From Leisingera sp. ANG1 (GTDB lineage Bacteria > Pseudomonadota > Alphaproteobacteria > Rhodobacterales > Rhodobacteraceae), in the NCBI RefSeq assembly GCF_000203975.2, contig NZ_AFCF02000012.1, positions 62,001 to 126,000 on the forward strand: a stretch of DNA of 64,000 nucleotides, read 5' to 3'. This document shows positions 33,928-43,208 of this stretch, piece by piece; position 1 is the stretch's first letter, and each line of letters opens with the position of its first letter. The notes beneath the pieces were generated by a model that worked only from the letters and a program-made list of their open reading frames with translations, did not search any database and was not told where the DNA came from. The position numbers were made by a program, and so were the translations under genes.

Positions 33928-34932
33928 TCAGTTTTCGTAGTTGGAAATAAGGAAATTCAGCAGCGGCTGATCCGCTTTACTGGCCAGAACAGTGGGCGTG
34001 TAGGCAAAGCTTGGCTCTTTCTCCCGCACCGCGTTCAGCGCCAAATCGACAATGTTGGCACCCAGTTCATTGATGAGGATAGCCGCGGAGGCCCTGTAGG
34101 CACCGCCTTCGTTTACGGCGCTCAGCCCCTCCAGCGAGCCGTCCTGGCCGCCGACAAACATCGTGTCTGCGTCGGCGCCAGCCAGTTTGATCGCCCGCAG
34201 AGCGCCGACCGCTGCATCATCTGCCATGCCGATAATAATGTCGAGATCCGGATGCTGCTGCAGCACCGTCTCAGCTACCCGCAATCCGTTGGTCTGGTCC
34301 GCGGCATCCTGTTCGGCGACCACCTCGATACCGTTTTCCGAGAAAATCCGGACAACTTCAGTCCAGCGCGGAGCAAGCGATGGCAGCGGGGTCAGAGTGG
34401 TTACAAGCGCCTTAGCTTCAGTGACCCCTTGTTTCTTGGCCCAGTCCACGGCGGCCTGCGCCACGATCTGGCCGGACTGCGCATGGTCAAAACCGACAAA
34501 GCCGTCCGAACCGTCCATTTTGCCCAGATAGGTCAGCCATTTAATCCCTTGCCCTTGCGCCTGACGCTGCAGCGGCTGCAATGCAGTGGGTTCGATCGGC
34601 AGGACAACGATCGCGTCAACGCCAAGGGTGATCCAACCCTGTATCGCATTGATTTGCTGCTCCAGATTGTTGGCTTGAGTATTGTCATGCAGAACCGTGA
34701 CGCAGCCGAGCTCCGCGGCGCGTTCATCGGCAAAGCGGCGCACTTGCTTGACGATAGCAACCTCGGACACTGAGTGGCTGTACGCCACCTGGTAGCTCTG
34801 GCCGCCACTGCAGGCATCCGCCGCCGCTTCCCGGATCTGTTTGATGGTGACATTTTTGATTTCATCGGCCTGCGCCAGCGAGCCCGCAGCCAGGCCCGCC
34901 ACCAGCGCGACAGTTTTTGTGATCGTTTTCAT
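33928..34932 (-). CDS. Ribose-type ABC transporter substrate-binding protein
   Basis: The 334-residue periplasmic protein has a signal peptide (residues 1-22, SLAQA-D) and a type-1 periplasmic binding fold (RbsB-like): YQVAYSHSVSEVAIVKQ, AIVVLPIEPTALQPL, DIIIGMADDAAVGALRAIK and FVGGQDGS. Two cysteines (near residues 41 and 76) could form a disulfide. First gene of the SBP-ATPase-permease unit, after a hairpin that separates it from the small ABM-like gene. Ligand unknown. Confidence 0.92.
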   Translation of the reverse strand: MKTITKTVALVAGLAAGSLAQADEIKNVTIKQIREAAADACSGGQSYQVAYSHSVSEVAIVKQVRRFADERAAELGCVTVLHDNTQANNLEQQINAIQGWITLGVDAIVVLPIEPTALQPLQRQAQGQGIKWLTYLGKMDGSDGFVGFDHAQSGQIVAQAAVDWAKKQGVTEAKALVTTLTPLPSLAPRWTEVVRIFSENGIEVVAEQDAADQTNGLRVAETVLQQHPDLDIIIGMADDAAVGALRAIKLAGADADTMFVGGQDGSLEGLSAVNEGGAYRASAAILINELGANIVDLALNAVREKEPSFAYTPTVLASKADQPLLNFLISNYEN

Positions 34933-34990
34933 TGGGATTCCCTGTTGTTTCTTGACATTGGATGGCTGCCTTTCCCGGCAACTCCTGGAC

Positions 34991-35016
34991 CGGGCGGAGC
35001 CTGAACGCTCCGCCCG
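34991..35016 (-). terminator. 10-bp hairpin between ABM-like and ribose-type SBP genes
   Basis: CGGGCGGAGC (34991-35000) and GCTCCGCCCG (35007-35016) are perfectly complementary around CTGAAC. There is no T tract on the minus strand, so partial termination or mRNA stabilisation is more likely than a full stop. Confidence 0.6.
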
Positions 35017-35025
35017 GAAGCCGGA

Positions 35026-35409
35026 TCAGAATTCAAAGAGGTTGGAGTATTTCACCGACAGCGAGTCGCCATTCACCAGACCAAGGAAGCCCTTGGTGCG
35101 GGGATCTTCGACAAAGCGCGGCAAAGCGGCTTCTGCATCCTCCAGCGAGGTCCAGTACACCACCTCGACCCAGGAGCCATCGGTGTTTCTGGCCAGATGA
35201 CGGGCGACGAAACCGTCGTAGCCTTCCAGCACCTCATCCATGGCCAGGGTTTCACGCAGGAACTCATCCGGGTTTGCACCGTCGACGAGGTTGAATTCCA
35301 GGTATTCTACTATCACCGCCTTGTCGATCGGAAGCGCCTCTGCGACGGCGCCAGCTGCGGCGGTAACAGTCATGGCTGTCGCAAGTGCCAGGGATTTCAG
35401 CATTTTCAT
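35026..35409 (-). CDS. Small exported ABM-like protein, paralogue B
   Basis: The 127-residue protein has a signal peptide (residues 1-23) and the same domain as the one at 25062: VEYLEFNLVDGANPDEF, GYDGFVARHLARNTDGSWVEVVYWT and DAEAALPRF align block by block. The WVEVVYW-like strand is shared almost exactly. ATG 35409 has AGGAG upstream. It stands directly upstream of the ribose-type ABC operon and downstream of an amidase gene. The repeated pairing of this exported domain with an ABC uptake system and a hydrolase suggests a shared, undescribed role in handling the ligand. Confidence 0.75.
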   Translation of the reverse strand: MKMLKSLALATAMTVTAAAGAVAEALPIDKAVIVEYLEFNLVDGANPDEFLRETLAMDEVLEGYDGFVARHLARNTDGSWVEVVYWTSLEDAEAALPRFVEDPRTKGFLGLVNGDSLSVKYSNLFEF

Positions 35410-35446
35410 TGGTTTTCTCCTGTTGGATTGAGCAAAGTCTGACCCA

Positions 35447-35489
35447 GCCCGCCCAACACATAGGCAGCGCAGATGCCCTGTGGGCGGGC
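35447..35489 (-). terminator. Hairpin between amidase and ABM-like gene
   Basis: GCCCGCCC (35447-35454) pairs with GGGCGGGC (35482-35489), with further imperfect pairing inward. It lies 23 bp after the amidase stop (minus strand). Confidence 0.5.
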
Positions 35490-35511
35490 CGGTCATTCGG
35501 GAACCGGTGAG

Positions 35512-36984
35512 TTAGAGCGAGATCCGGCTATAATGCTGCGACCAGGGTCGCAGCCGTTCAAAGGCCGCGGCTGCGGCCAGGACGTCACCATCAGCCTGGC
35601 GGCGTCCGGCAATGTGCAGGCCAACCGGCAAGCCGGAAGCACCCAGGCCCGCGGGCACCGACACACACGGGTGGCCGGTGAAGTTGGTCAGGAAGGTAGG
35701 GCACCAGCCGATCAGCGGATCGATTTCCACACCGTTGATTTCGCTGGGGCCCTTGGTGTTGCCATCCGCGGTGTTCTTGACCGGCATTGCGCTCACCGTG
35801 GGTGAAACGATCAGGTCGTATTTCGCAAAAGTGGCCTGGTAGGCATCGAACACTTCCGAGCGGACAGACAGATCGCGGTAGAGGTCATCCGCGCTGTAGC
35901 CCGGCCCCACGCGCTCCACCCATTCCAGCAGATCCGGGGCCAGGCCGTGGCGGTGCTCCTCGGACAGCAGGTCAAGGCCGGCGGCTTTGATGGCGTCAAA
36001 GCTGTGGCGCATGATCGGCACGAACAAGCGGCACCAGATGTCGCTGTATTCGCGCTGGTCGCGGGTCAGGCCGATCTTGATCTCCTCCACCTCGGCACCG
36101 GCTAGTTCAAACACTTTGACCGCATCGGCAACAACCTCGCTGACCTCTCCCTCAATCGGGAAAACATCCAGGTCCGGGCTGTAACCGATCTTCATGCCCT
36201 TGATGCCACGCAGGGCTGCATCGGAAAAATCGTTGACCATCTGGTGGCAGTTCGGGTCGCCGGGATGTGCGCCTTGCAGAATGCCCAGCGACAGGATCGC
36301 ATCCTCGACATTGCGGGTGATGGTTCCTTCGAAGATGTAGGGCAGCGTGTTGGCAAAGGCATTGGGACGCACCAGCAGGGGAGTGCGGCCTGCCGAGGCG
36401 CGGTAGCCAACGGTGTTGGTCCAGGCGGCGGGAATACGGATCGACCCGCCGCCGTCTGTTCCTTCTGCAACCGCCAGCATACCTGCGGCAACCGCCGCGG
36501 CAGAGCCGCCGGACGACCCGCCCGCATTGCGGCTGGTGTCAAACGGGTTGGTTGTCGGACCAAACGCCACGTTGTCCGTCGTGCCGCGGTACCCCATCGC
36601 CGGGCTGTTGGTCTTGCCGACAAAAATCGCGCCTGCCGCCTCCATCCGCTCGACAAAGCCGCATTTCATATCGGCAATGTTGTTCTTGAGCTGAGGAATG
36701 CCCCCCAGAGTGCTCGGCCAGCCAGGTTTGAAGTCGAACAGGTCCTTCATCGCTGTCGGCACACCATGCAATGCACCCAGCTCATCACCGCGGGCGACGG
36801 CTTCGTCCGCGGCCTTGGCGGAATCCCGCGCCTCATCAAAAGCGGTAAAGACAAAGGCGTTCAGTTTTTCGTTGCCCGCTTCGATCCGCGCAATTGCAGC
36901 CTCCATCACCTCCGACGCGGAAACGCGCCGCTCGCGGATGGCAAGCGCCGTTTCGGTTGCACTCAACTTGGCAAGATTTGCCAT
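35512..36984 (-). CDS. Amidase (amidase signature family)
   Basis: The 490-residue cytosolic enzyme has the Ser-Ser-Lys triad of the amidase signature family: PTAMKDLFD (Lys80), [16 protein letters not shown] (Ser157/158) and [11 protein letters not shown] (Ser181). Such enzymes hydrolyse amides, ureides or carbamoyl groups. ATG 36984 has GGGAGGAAA upstream and gives the family length; the frame continues open for 82 more codons without resemblance. It is placed between the ABM-like gene and the Liv transporter, separated from the latter by a terminator. Specific substrate unknown. Confidence 0.92.
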   Translation of the reverse strand: MANLAKLSATETALAIRERRVSASEVMEAAIARIEAGNEKLNAFVFTAFDEARDSAKAADEAVARGDELGALHGVPTAMKDLFDFKPGWPSTLGGIPQLKNNIADMKCGFVERMEAAGAIFVGKTNSPAMGYRGTTDNVAFGPTTNPFDTSRNAGGSSGGSAAAVAAGMLAVAEGTDGGGSIRIPAAWTNTVGYRASAGRTPLLVRPNAFANTLPYIFEGTITRNVEDAILSLGILQGAHPGDPNCHQMVNDFSDAALRGIKGMKIGYSPDLDVFPIEGEVSEVVADAVKVFELAGAEVEEIKIGLTRDQREYSDIWCRLFVPIMRHSFDAIKAAGLDLLSEEHRHGLAPDLLEWVERVGPGYSADDLYRDLSVRSEVFDAYQATFAKYDLIVSPTVSAMPVKNTADGNTKGPSEINGVEIDPLIGWCPTFLTNFTGHPCVSVPAGLGASGLPVGLHIAGRRQADGDVLAAAAAFERLRPWSQHYSRISL

Positions 36985-37141
36985 ATTCCATTTCCTCCCT
37001 AAGACAAGTCCGGTTCCAGAAGCTTCCAGCCCGGCTTGCCAACAGGATGGCGGAGCGGGGAAATCCAACAACTGAGAAAAGCTCAGCCCATAGGTGAGGA
37101 AGTTTTTCACTTTAATAACAGCAAGATAACTAACACCCAGG

Positions 37142-37153
37142 CGTGGCGCCACG
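37142..37153. promoter_or_regulatory. Perfect 12-bp palindrome upstream of the amidase
   Basis: CGTGGCGCCACG reads the same on both strands. It lies about 160 bp upstream of the amidase start and close to the end of the Liv operon. It may be an operator for the amidase unit. Confidence 0.4.
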
Positions 37154-37166
37154 TTGACTGTCAGAA

Positions 37167-37201
37167 CTAAAATAAAGAGCGCGGAGTCTGTTACTCCGCG
37201 C
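37167..37201 (-). terminator. Terminator of the Liv-type operon
   Basis: On the minus strand GCGCGGAGT (37201-37193) and ACTCCGCGC (37187-37179) pair perfectly, followed by TCTTTATTTT. It begins 30 bp past the livM-like stop. Confidence 0.9.
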
Positions 37202-37231
37202 CGGTGCCTTGCTCTGTTTCTAACAGGCACA

Positions 37232-38236
37232 TCAGCGGTCTTGCGCTGGCTCCTTTGCCGGTCCGGGTTTGAAGGCGCCAGCGACCCCTTCGGGAAAGAA
37301 AATCACCGTCAGAACGACCGCAACCCCCAACAACAGCAGCCGGTAGTCATCGAAACTTCGCAGAAGCTCATTGCCGATCACCACGATGAAAACCCCCGCT
37401 ATGGCCCCTGGGAAGCGCCCCATGCCGCCAATGGCTAGCATCACCATTGCCATCAGGAAGAACTCTGTTCCCAGCACCTTGGGCGTGACCACAGAGGTGT
37501 AATGCGCATAAATGCCGCCGGCCACAGCCGTGAAAACCGCAGAGACGACAAAGGCCAGCAGCTTGTATTTGTACTCATTCACCCCGATTGCCTGCGAGAA
37601 AGTTTCCGCATCGCGCATGGCGATGAACGCCAGCCCCATGCGCCCGCGCAGAATGACAAAGTAGATCAGGTATACACAGACCGCGCCGAAGGCGAGCGTC
37701 ACCCAGTACCAGGTCAGCTTGTCGATAGAAGAGACCTGGAACCCAAAGAGGTTGAGCCACGGAATTCCCAGCAGCCCGGTGTTGCCGCCCATTCCGATGG
37801 CCTTGCCCTGCTGGATCAAGGGCGGCAGCGCCAGATGCACCGCAAATGTAAACAGAGCCACATACTCCCCTTTCAGCCGCAGGCTCGGCACGGCGACCAG
37901 CACCCCGATCACTGCCCCAACCAGCGCTGCTGCGCCAATGGCCAGCAGGGGCGTCAGCCCGGCATGGATCGACAGCATCGCCGACCCATAGGCTCCAAAG
38001 GCAAAGAACACGAGCTGCGCGTAGTTGAAGATTCCGGCATAACCCAGGATCAGATCCCAGCTGGAGATTACGATGCACCAGATGAAGACCAGGATGAAAA
38101 TGTGCCGGACATAACTGTCGCCCAAGAGCCCGCCCAGCAGGGCAAGCCCGCCGACGAGCACCCAGAAAATCAGGCTGTCGCGGCCGAGACCGGAGCCGGT
38201 GAATTGCGATGTGATGGTAGTGAAACGGTCAGCCAT
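37232..38236 (-). CDS. Branched-chain amino acid-type ABC permease, LivM family
   Basis: The 334-residue membrane protein with about 9-10 helices shows LivM features: SWDLILGYAGIFNYAQLVFFAFGAYG, LRLKGEYVALFTFA and GGMGRFPGAIAGVF. Last gene of the Liv operon, one base after the LivH stop and followed by a terminator. Liv-type systems import branched-chain amino acids but very often other substrates such as urea, amides or aromatic compounds. The neighbouring plus-strand catabolic genes make a nitrogen-containing ring compound or amide a better guess. Confidence 0.93.
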   Translation of the reverse strand: MADRFTTITSQFTGSGLGRDSLIFWVLVGGLALLGGLLGDSYVRHIFILVFIWCIVISSWDLILGYAGIFNYAQLVFFAFGAYGSAMLSIHAGLTPLLAIGAAALVGAVIGVLVAVPSLRLKGEYVALFTFAVHLALPPLIQQGKAIGMGGNTGLLGIPWLNLFGFQVSSIDKLTWYWVTLAFGAVCVYLIYFVILRGRMGLAFIAMRDAETFSQAIGVNEYKYKLLAFVVSAVFTAVAGGIYAHYTSVVTPKVLGTEFFLMAMVMLAIGGMGRFPGAIAGVFIVVIGNELLRSFDDYRLLLLGVAVVLTVIFFPEGVAGAFKPGPAKEPAQDR

Positions 38237-38237
38237 C

Positions 38238-39110
38238 TTAGTTCTCCCAGACTCCGAACAGGCCTTTTGGGCGGATCATCAGAACGGCGATCAGCATCAC
38301 CAGCCAGGCCGGCATGGCCCAGCTCGGGCCGATGTAGAAAATGACAAAGGCCTCCAGGATCGCCAGGATGAAGGCCGCGACAAAGGCACCCTTGGTGCTG
38401 CCCAACCCACCAAGAACCACGATCACAAACGCCTTGAGGAACGGCGCCCAGCCGCCAAGCGGTGAAATCAGGAACACCGGCGCCAGCAGGATTCCGGCGA
38501 TGCCGGTCAGCACCACCGACAGGGCGAAGGTCAGTGAAAACACCTGATTGACGTTCACACCCACCTGATTGGCGCCCTGCATATCCTGGCTGACCGCCCG
38601 GACGGCCTGGCCATAACGGGTGGCAGAGAGAAAGTATTCCAGAGCTGCAACCAGCCCAAGGGAGATAGCAAAGATCCAGATCCGGTACCAGGACAGGGTG
38701 ATCCCGCCGATTTCCAGCACACCTTCGGTGAAGGCCGGGATGGTCTTGGTGCCGGGCCCAAAGACCAACTGCAGACCGTTTTCAATGATGAAAGCCAGGC
38801 CCAGCGTCACCATGATGGTGTTGATTTTCCAATTCGCACTGCCCCGCAGCGGCCGGATGATCAGCCGTTCGATGCCGATCCCTGCCACCGCCAGAATGGG
38901 AATGGCAATCAGTACTGCCAGCCATAAAGGCAGGTTGAGATGCCCAACGACCAGGAACCAGGCCAGAAAGCCCCCCAGAGAATAAAGCGAGCCATGGGCA
39001 AAGTTCAAAATGCGCGAGGCGCCGTAAACCAGCGACAAGCCGACTGCGACAGCGCAGTAGACCGCCCCCTGAGTAATCCCGCTCAGCAGGATTTCAATGA
39101 TTTGCGTCAT
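38238..39110 (-). CDS. Branched-chain amino acid-type ABC permease, LivH family
   Basis: The 290-residue permease has the LivH pattern: GAVYCAVAVGLSLVYGASRILNFAHGSLY near the N-terminus and GGLGSTKGAFVAAFILAILEAF near the C-terminus. It overlaps the LivF stop (ATGA). Partner of the LivM-like permease. Confidence 0.94.
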   Translation of the reverse strand: MTQIIEILLSGITQGAVYCAVAVGLSLVYGASRILNFAHGSLYSLGGFLAWFLVVGHLNLPLWLAVLIAIPILAVAGIGIERLIIRPLRGSANWKINTIMVTLGLAFIIENGLQLVFGPGTKTIPAFTEGVLEIGGITLSWYRIWIFAISLGLVAALEYFLSATRYGQAVRAVSQDMQGANQVGVNVNQVFSLTFALSVVLTGIAGILLAPVFLISPLGGWAPFLKAFVIVVLGGLGSTKGAFVAAFILAILEAFVIFYIGPSWAMPAWLVMLIAVLMIRPKGLFGVWEN

Positions 39111-39781
39111 AGGGCCTCCTGCAGGCTGCGGTTGTTTGTTTCGGTGACCACGCCTTCCTCAATGGAATAGACCCTGTCGATCATCCCTTCGAGCAGCGCC
39201 AGGCTTTGTTCGACCAGCAACACGGTGAGCCCCTCGCGGTTCAGCTGCGACACGGTGCGCAACATGGTTTCCGTCAAGTTCGGCGCCAGTCCCAGAGAGG
39301 GTTCGTCAATGGCAAGAAGCGACGGATTGGACATCAGCCCCCGCCCCAGCGCCACCATCTGCGCCTCGCCGCCGGACAAGGAGCGGCACAGCTGGCTGCG
39401 GCGCTCCGCTAGGCGCGGATACAGGCTGAAAACGCGGTCCAGGTTCTCTTTCTCCCGCCGGCGCGCTTCGGGCAGATAGGCGCCTAGTTGCAAGTTCTCC
39501 AGCACACTCATATCGGGAAACAGGCGGCGATCTTCGGCCACATAGACCAGGCCCCGGCCAACCAGATGCGGCGCTTTGCGCCCGGCAATATCCTGGCCGT
39601 CAAAAGTGATTTGGCCGGATTTTGCAGGTACCAGCCCGCATATCGTCTTCAGAAGTGTGCTTTTGCCATGGCCGTTGGCCCCAACCACGGCAACCAGCTC
39701 CCCTTTGTTCACGCGTAGCGATGCATCATGCAGCACATGGAAATCGCTGTAGAAGGCGTTGACGCCTTTTACCTCAAGCAT
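39107..39781 (-). CDS. Branched-chain amino acid-type ABC ATPase, LivF family
   Basis: The 224-residue ATPase has Walker A GANGHGKST, signature LSGGEAQMVALGRGL and Walker B LLAIDEPSLGLAPN. Q-loop YVAEDRRLFPDMSVLENL is LivF-like. ATG 39781 gives the family length and overlaps the LivG stop by 8 bp; a TTG/ATG further up is not needed. Works as a heterodimer with LivG. Confidence 0.93.
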   Translation of the reverse strand: MLEVKGVNAFYSDFHVLHDASLRVNKGELVAVVGANGHGKSTLLKTICGLVPAKSGQITFDGQDIAGRKAPHLVGRGLVYVAEDRRLFPDMSVLENLQLGAYLPEARRREKENLDRVFSLYPRLAERRSQLCRSLSGGEAQMVALGRGLMSNPSLLAIDEPSLGLAPNLTETMLRTVSQLNREGLTVLLVEQSLALLEGMIDRVYSIEEGVVTETNNRSLQEAL

Positions 39782-40502
39782 CGTGTTTCTTTCCAAGATA
39801 AATCTCGACCACATGGTCGTCGTTCAGCACCACTTCGGGGCGGTCTAGCATCACGAACTCGCCGAAGTTGATGATCAGGATGCGGTCCGCGATCTCAGCC
39901 AGTGCCCGCGTCTTATGCTCGACCATCACAATAGTGATGCCCAGCTCCTCGCGGACATGGCGGATCACCTGCAGGAATTCGAGGATTTCCTCGGCATTCA
40001 ACCCGCCTAGCGGTTCATCCATAAAGATGATCTCCGGCCCCGTTGCCAGTGCCGCCCCCAGCATGATCCGTTTGCGGGTCAAGAGGTCGGCCTGTGACGC
40101 GGGCAGGTTCAGCGCCTTTTCCAGCTGGGTCAGGTAGAGGATGTCCTGCATCGGAATATCCGGCGCTGAGCCGCGAGCTTCGCTGCCGAACATCTGCCCC
40201 GCCAAAAGGTTTTCGCCAACTGTCACCGACGACAGCAGCGTCGGGATCTGAAAGGTCTGAGCAATCCCCAGCCCGCAGCGGCTGTGACGCTTGAACCCGG
40301 TTACATCCTTGCCATTGAAAAGCACCCTGCCCCGGGTCGCGTGCAGGCCCCCGGTGCAGACATTCATCAAGGTCGATTTGCCGGCGCCATTTGGACCCGC
40401 CACGCCCAGGATTTCACTCCGCTCAATCTGAAAGGACAAATCCGTCAGCGCCCGGAACGGCCCGAATTGCATGGTTACGTTTTCAAGGGACATTTGCGTC
40501 AT
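39774..40502 (-). CDS. Branched-chain amino acid-type ABC ATPase, LivG family
   Basis: The 242-residue ATPase has Walker A GPNGAGKST, a Q-loop LGIAQTFQIPTL and a Walker B IIFMDEPLGGLNAEE, with MVEHKTRAL as the switch. The canonical LSGG signature is not visible: the equivalent segment reads DLLTRKRIMLGAALATG, so this half-site looks degenerate and LivF probably contributes the main catalytic signature. It is the first transport gene after the binding protein, from which it is separated by a terminator-like hairpin. Confidence 0.9.
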   Translation of the reverse strand: MTQMSLENVTMQFGPFRALTDLSFQIERSEILGVAGPNGAGKSTLMNVCTGGLHATRGRVLFNGKDVTGFKRHSRCGLGIAQTFQIPTLLSSVTVGENLLAGQMFGSEARGSAPDIPMQDILYLTQLEKALNLPASQADLLTRKRIMLGAALATGPEIIFMDEPLGGLNAEEILEFLQVIRHVREELGITIVMVEHKTRALAEIADRILIINFGEFVMLDRPEVVLNDDHVVEIYLGKKHDA

Positions 40503-40548
40503 GTAGGAATCTCTCGGGTTGTTTTGCCTGTACTTCGCCCGCTGTCTG

Positions 40549-40592
40549 AAAAAGCCGCGCCTCCGGAGAAGGAGGGAGAGCGAAGGCGCGGC
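40549..40592 (-). terminator. Terminator/attenuator between livK- and livG-like genes
   Basis: On the minus strand GCCGCGCCT (40592-40584) and AGGCGCGGC (40562-40554) pair perfectly, followed by TTTTT (40553-40549). It lies 15 bp after the binding-protein stop and would reduce read-through into the transport genes, giving excess binding protein. Confidence 0.85.
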
Positions 40593-40606
40593 AGGTGCCC
40601 GGACCG

Positions 40607-41821
40607 TTACTTGATCCAGGAAGGAGCCACGATCTCCGCGACCTTCCGGTCGCCAACCACAACCCGGACGCGTTCCTTGTTCTGCACCTGGAACAGCTGC
40701 GCAGGCTGTGTATCCGGACCGTTGTCGATGAAGTTGCGGTCATTGAAATCGAAAGTGCCGACCAGGCCCTGATACTTCATGGTGCGGATGGCATCAGCGA
40801 CGGCCGCATGATCCGAAGCATCACCCACCTGTTCAACAGCGGCGGCCCACATATGCACCATGTCATAGACTGCTGCGGCCAGGCTGACTGACGGTTCGCG
40901 GCCATAGGCGACCTTCCAGCTTTCGACAAAAGCAGCACCGGCTTCGTTTTCCTGGTGGGCATTGAGGGTGAAGGCCAGCAGGCCCTCCGCCTGCCCCTGG
41001 GCAATCACATCATCCAGGCCGGTCGTCGCCCCGATGTAACCGACATTCAGCAGGGCCTTGCCGGCCGGGTTGTCCTTGTACTGCGAAAGAAACGTCGTCG
41101 CGACAGCAGGCTCCAGCGCTTCCAAATGGATCAGCGACGGTGCAGCCTCGCGGATTTGCGACTGGATGCCGGTCCATTCCACGGTGTCATAGGGTACTTC
41201 CTGCACATACACGACTTCCCAGCCCGCCTCTTCGGCGGCGGCAGCCATGGATTTCGCGTTGTTGATGTCCCATTCGAAATCGCCATGCACAATGGCCAGG
41301 CGCTTGGTTTCGAAGGCATGGCCGGTTTTCAGCACCATGTCGAATTGCGCCCGGCCATAGTTTAAGCCCACGTCGGAGGCATTGAAGATCGCGTTGCAAC
41401 GCATCCGCTCTGCCAGATCGACAACGCCAATCACCGCGTCATTGTGGATGTAAGGGATGCCGTAGGGACAGAAGGCAGGAATATCCGGCCCCATGCCGCC
41501 GTAGCCATTGATCAGAGCGCTGACCTGCTCGCGTTCGATCAGATTGGCAGCTGCGGCAGCCAGCTTGTCCGGGGTCAGGTCGCCGATGTCGAAGGTCACC
41601 ACTTCGACCTGGCTGCCGAGCAGGCCGCCGCCTGCGTTGATTTCACCAACAGCCAGATTGATTGCCTGCTCCATCGTTTCACCATCCGCGGCGAAATACC
41701 CGGTCAGCGGAATCGGTGCGCCGAGCGAAATGGTGTCTGCATGGGCCGCGACCCCTGCTGCAGCAAGAGCACCGGCAAGCAGACCGGCCTTTGCACGGAC
41801 CTTTATAGAATTGAAAACCAT
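40607..41821 (-). CDS. Branched-chain amino acid-type ABC substrate-binding protein (LivK-like)
   Basis: The 404-residue periplasmic protein has a signal peptide (residues 1-28, VAAHA-D) and a LivK/AmiC-like receptor fold: ISLGAPIPLTGYFAADGETMEQAINLAVGEINAGGGLLGS is the classic opening (in two parts of the N-lobe), with VSALINGYGGMG and later YDMVHMWAAAV. ATG 41821 has GGGAGGAAC upstream. It stands at the head of the Liv operon and is divergent from the SnoaL-VOC-SDR operon. Ligand unknown; an amide or ring compound is suggested by the divergent genes. Confidence 0.93.
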   Translation of the reverse strand: MVFNSIKVRAKAGLLAGALAAAGVAAHADTISLGAPIPLTGYFAADGETMEQAINLAVGEINAGGGLLGSQVEVVTFDIGDLTPDKLAAAAANLIEREQVSALINGYGGMGPDIPAFCPYGIPYIHNDAVIGVVDLAERMRCNAIFNASDVGLNYGRAQFDMVLKTGHAFETKRLAIVHGDFEWDINNAKSMAAAAEEAGWEVVYVQEVPYDTVEWTGIQSQIREAAPSLIHLEALEPAVATTFLSQYKDNPAGKALLNVGYIGATTGLDDVIAQGQAEGLLAFTLNAHQENEAGAAFVESWKVAYGREPSVSLAAAVYDMVHMWAAAVEQVGDASDHAAVADAIRTMKYQGLVGTFDFNDRNFIDNGPDTQPAQLFQVQNKERVRVVVGDRKVAEIVAPSWIK

Positions 41822-42104
41822 GTAAGTTCCTCCCATTGGAACAGCTGTGTTTTTAGCAAGGCTCCGCCCCGGGCGCGCAGGCGCCCTGCCGCAAACCACA
41901 GATCGCGGGCTGGCTTGCAGATCCTTGCTGAACAGAGGCCTGTGAGGCCGCAGAGCGCCCATGAGAGGCACTGCACAGCCTGACACTAACCGCGGCCTGC
42001 CGTTTCCTTGCCTGAAATCTCCTCATCCAAGGGCTGAGGTTTCGTCGGGTGACAGCAACTGCCTGTGCGCCTCACCTATTCATGAGATTCAAAAGGAGGT
42101 TTCC

Positions 42105-42566
42105 ATGACTGATCAGGAACGCAACAAGGCTACGGTGGCTGATATCTACGCCACCTGCTGGAATAAGAACGATATGCAGCGCGTCGATGAGATTTTTAAC
42201 GAAGACGTGCGCCACGGCCTTCTGCTGGATGGCTGGCCTTCCGGCCGTGATGGCTTCAAAAAACTGGTGGCGTTCTGGCGCGAGGCGTTCCCTGACATCC
42301 ACGAAGACGCGATTGACTTGGTGGCCGATGGCAACACGGTGATGTCCCGTTTCCGCCTGCGCGGCACCCATCACGGAGATTTCTATGGCATTCCCGGCAC
42401 CGGCCGCAAAGTAGACATCTATGGCGCAGAGTGGTTCAAGTTCGATGAGAACGGCAGGGTGACGGACTATCTCTATCACGAAGACACTCTGGGCCTGTTC
42501 TTCCAACTGGGGGTCATGCCGCTGCCGCATCTGGCCATTGCCGGTGTCGATGGTTCACAGAAGTAA
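42105..42566 (+). CDS. SnoaL-like / ester cyclase-fold protein
   Basis: The 153-residue protein of the NTF2-like superfamily has an N-terminal NKATVADIYATCWNKNDM helix, FREAFPDIHEDAIDLVADGNTVMSRF and RGTHHGDFYGIPGTGR, typical of SnoaL-like polyketide-cyclase domain proteins. A perfect AAGGAGG lies six bases before ATG 42105. It starts a three-gene operon (VOC and SDR follow) divergent from the Liv transporter. Cyclase, isomerase or hydratase roles are all possible. Confidence 0.88.
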   Translation: MTDQERNKATVADIYATCWNKNDMQRVDEIFNEDVRHGLLLDGWPSGRDGFKKLVAFWREAFPDIHEDAIDLVADGNTVMSRFRLRGTHHGDFYGIPGTGRKVDIYGAEWFKFDENGRVTDYLYHEDTLGLFFQLGVMPLPHLAIAGVDGSQK

Positions 42567-42578
42567 AGCCTGTTGCCC

Positions 42579-43139
42579 ATGGACCTTTCCAAGCTGCCTT
42601 CGGTTGTAGACGGTGAGACGCTGTCGAACAGCTTCCTCGGCAATGCAGTAGAACTGTGCATTGTCACCGATGACCACATGAAAACAATGGAGGGACTGTG
42701 CCAACTGGGGATTGGGCCATGGGCCGTCTACACCTTTTCCCCGGAAACGGTGTCGGACCAGACATATAAAGGCGAACCCTGCGCATTCGCACTCAAAGTC
42801 TGTTTTGCACAATCCGGCAACATGATTTGGGAACTGATGCAGCCGCTTTGGGGGCCTTCTATCTTCCAGGACTTCCTCGACAAGCACGGTACCGGTTTCC
42901 ACCACGTGGCCTATGACTGCAACAATGAACCCTGGGAAATCCGGATCAGCGAACTGGAAAAACGCGGTTTCAAAGTGGTGCAGTCCGGGAAATGGCAGGG
43001 TCAGAATGCGTTTGCCTTCTTTGACACAGAAGCCGCCACAGGAGCTACGTTCGAGACCTATCACTTTCCAGAGGGCTGGGATTATCCGGAACCGGAAAGC
43101 TGGTTCCCGGCGCCGCCGCCCGCTGGCGCGGACTGGTAA
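42579..43139 (+). CDS. VOC-family (glyoxalase/methylmalonyl-CoA epimerase-like) protein
   Basis: The 186-residue protein matches vicinal-oxygen-chelate proteins: AVELCIVTDDHMKTMEGLCQLGIGPW as first beta-alpha-beta unit, FALKVCFAQSGNMIWELMQP with the metal Glu, and GTGFHHVAYDCN with the metal His. ATG 42579 is 12 bp after the SnoaL gene; an earlier TTG (42573) is less likely. VOC enzymes catalyse epimerisations, isomerisations or ring-opening dioxygenations. Second gene in the operon. Confidence 0.88.
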   Translation: MDLSKLPSVVDGETLSNSFLGNAVELCIVTDDHMKTMEGLCQLGIGPWAVYTFSPETVSDQTYKGEPCAFALKVCFAQSGNMIWELMQPLWGPSIFQDFLDKHGTGFHHVAYDCNNEPWEIRISELEKRGFKVVQSGKWQGQNAFAFFDTEAATGATFETYHFPEGWDYPEPESWFPAPPPAGADW

Positions 43140-43208
43140 GAACCTCCCCCAAACTTCCACGGTGCCCGGCCTTTGCCGGCGCCGTCTTTTATTCAGGAGA
43201 CCCCAAAA

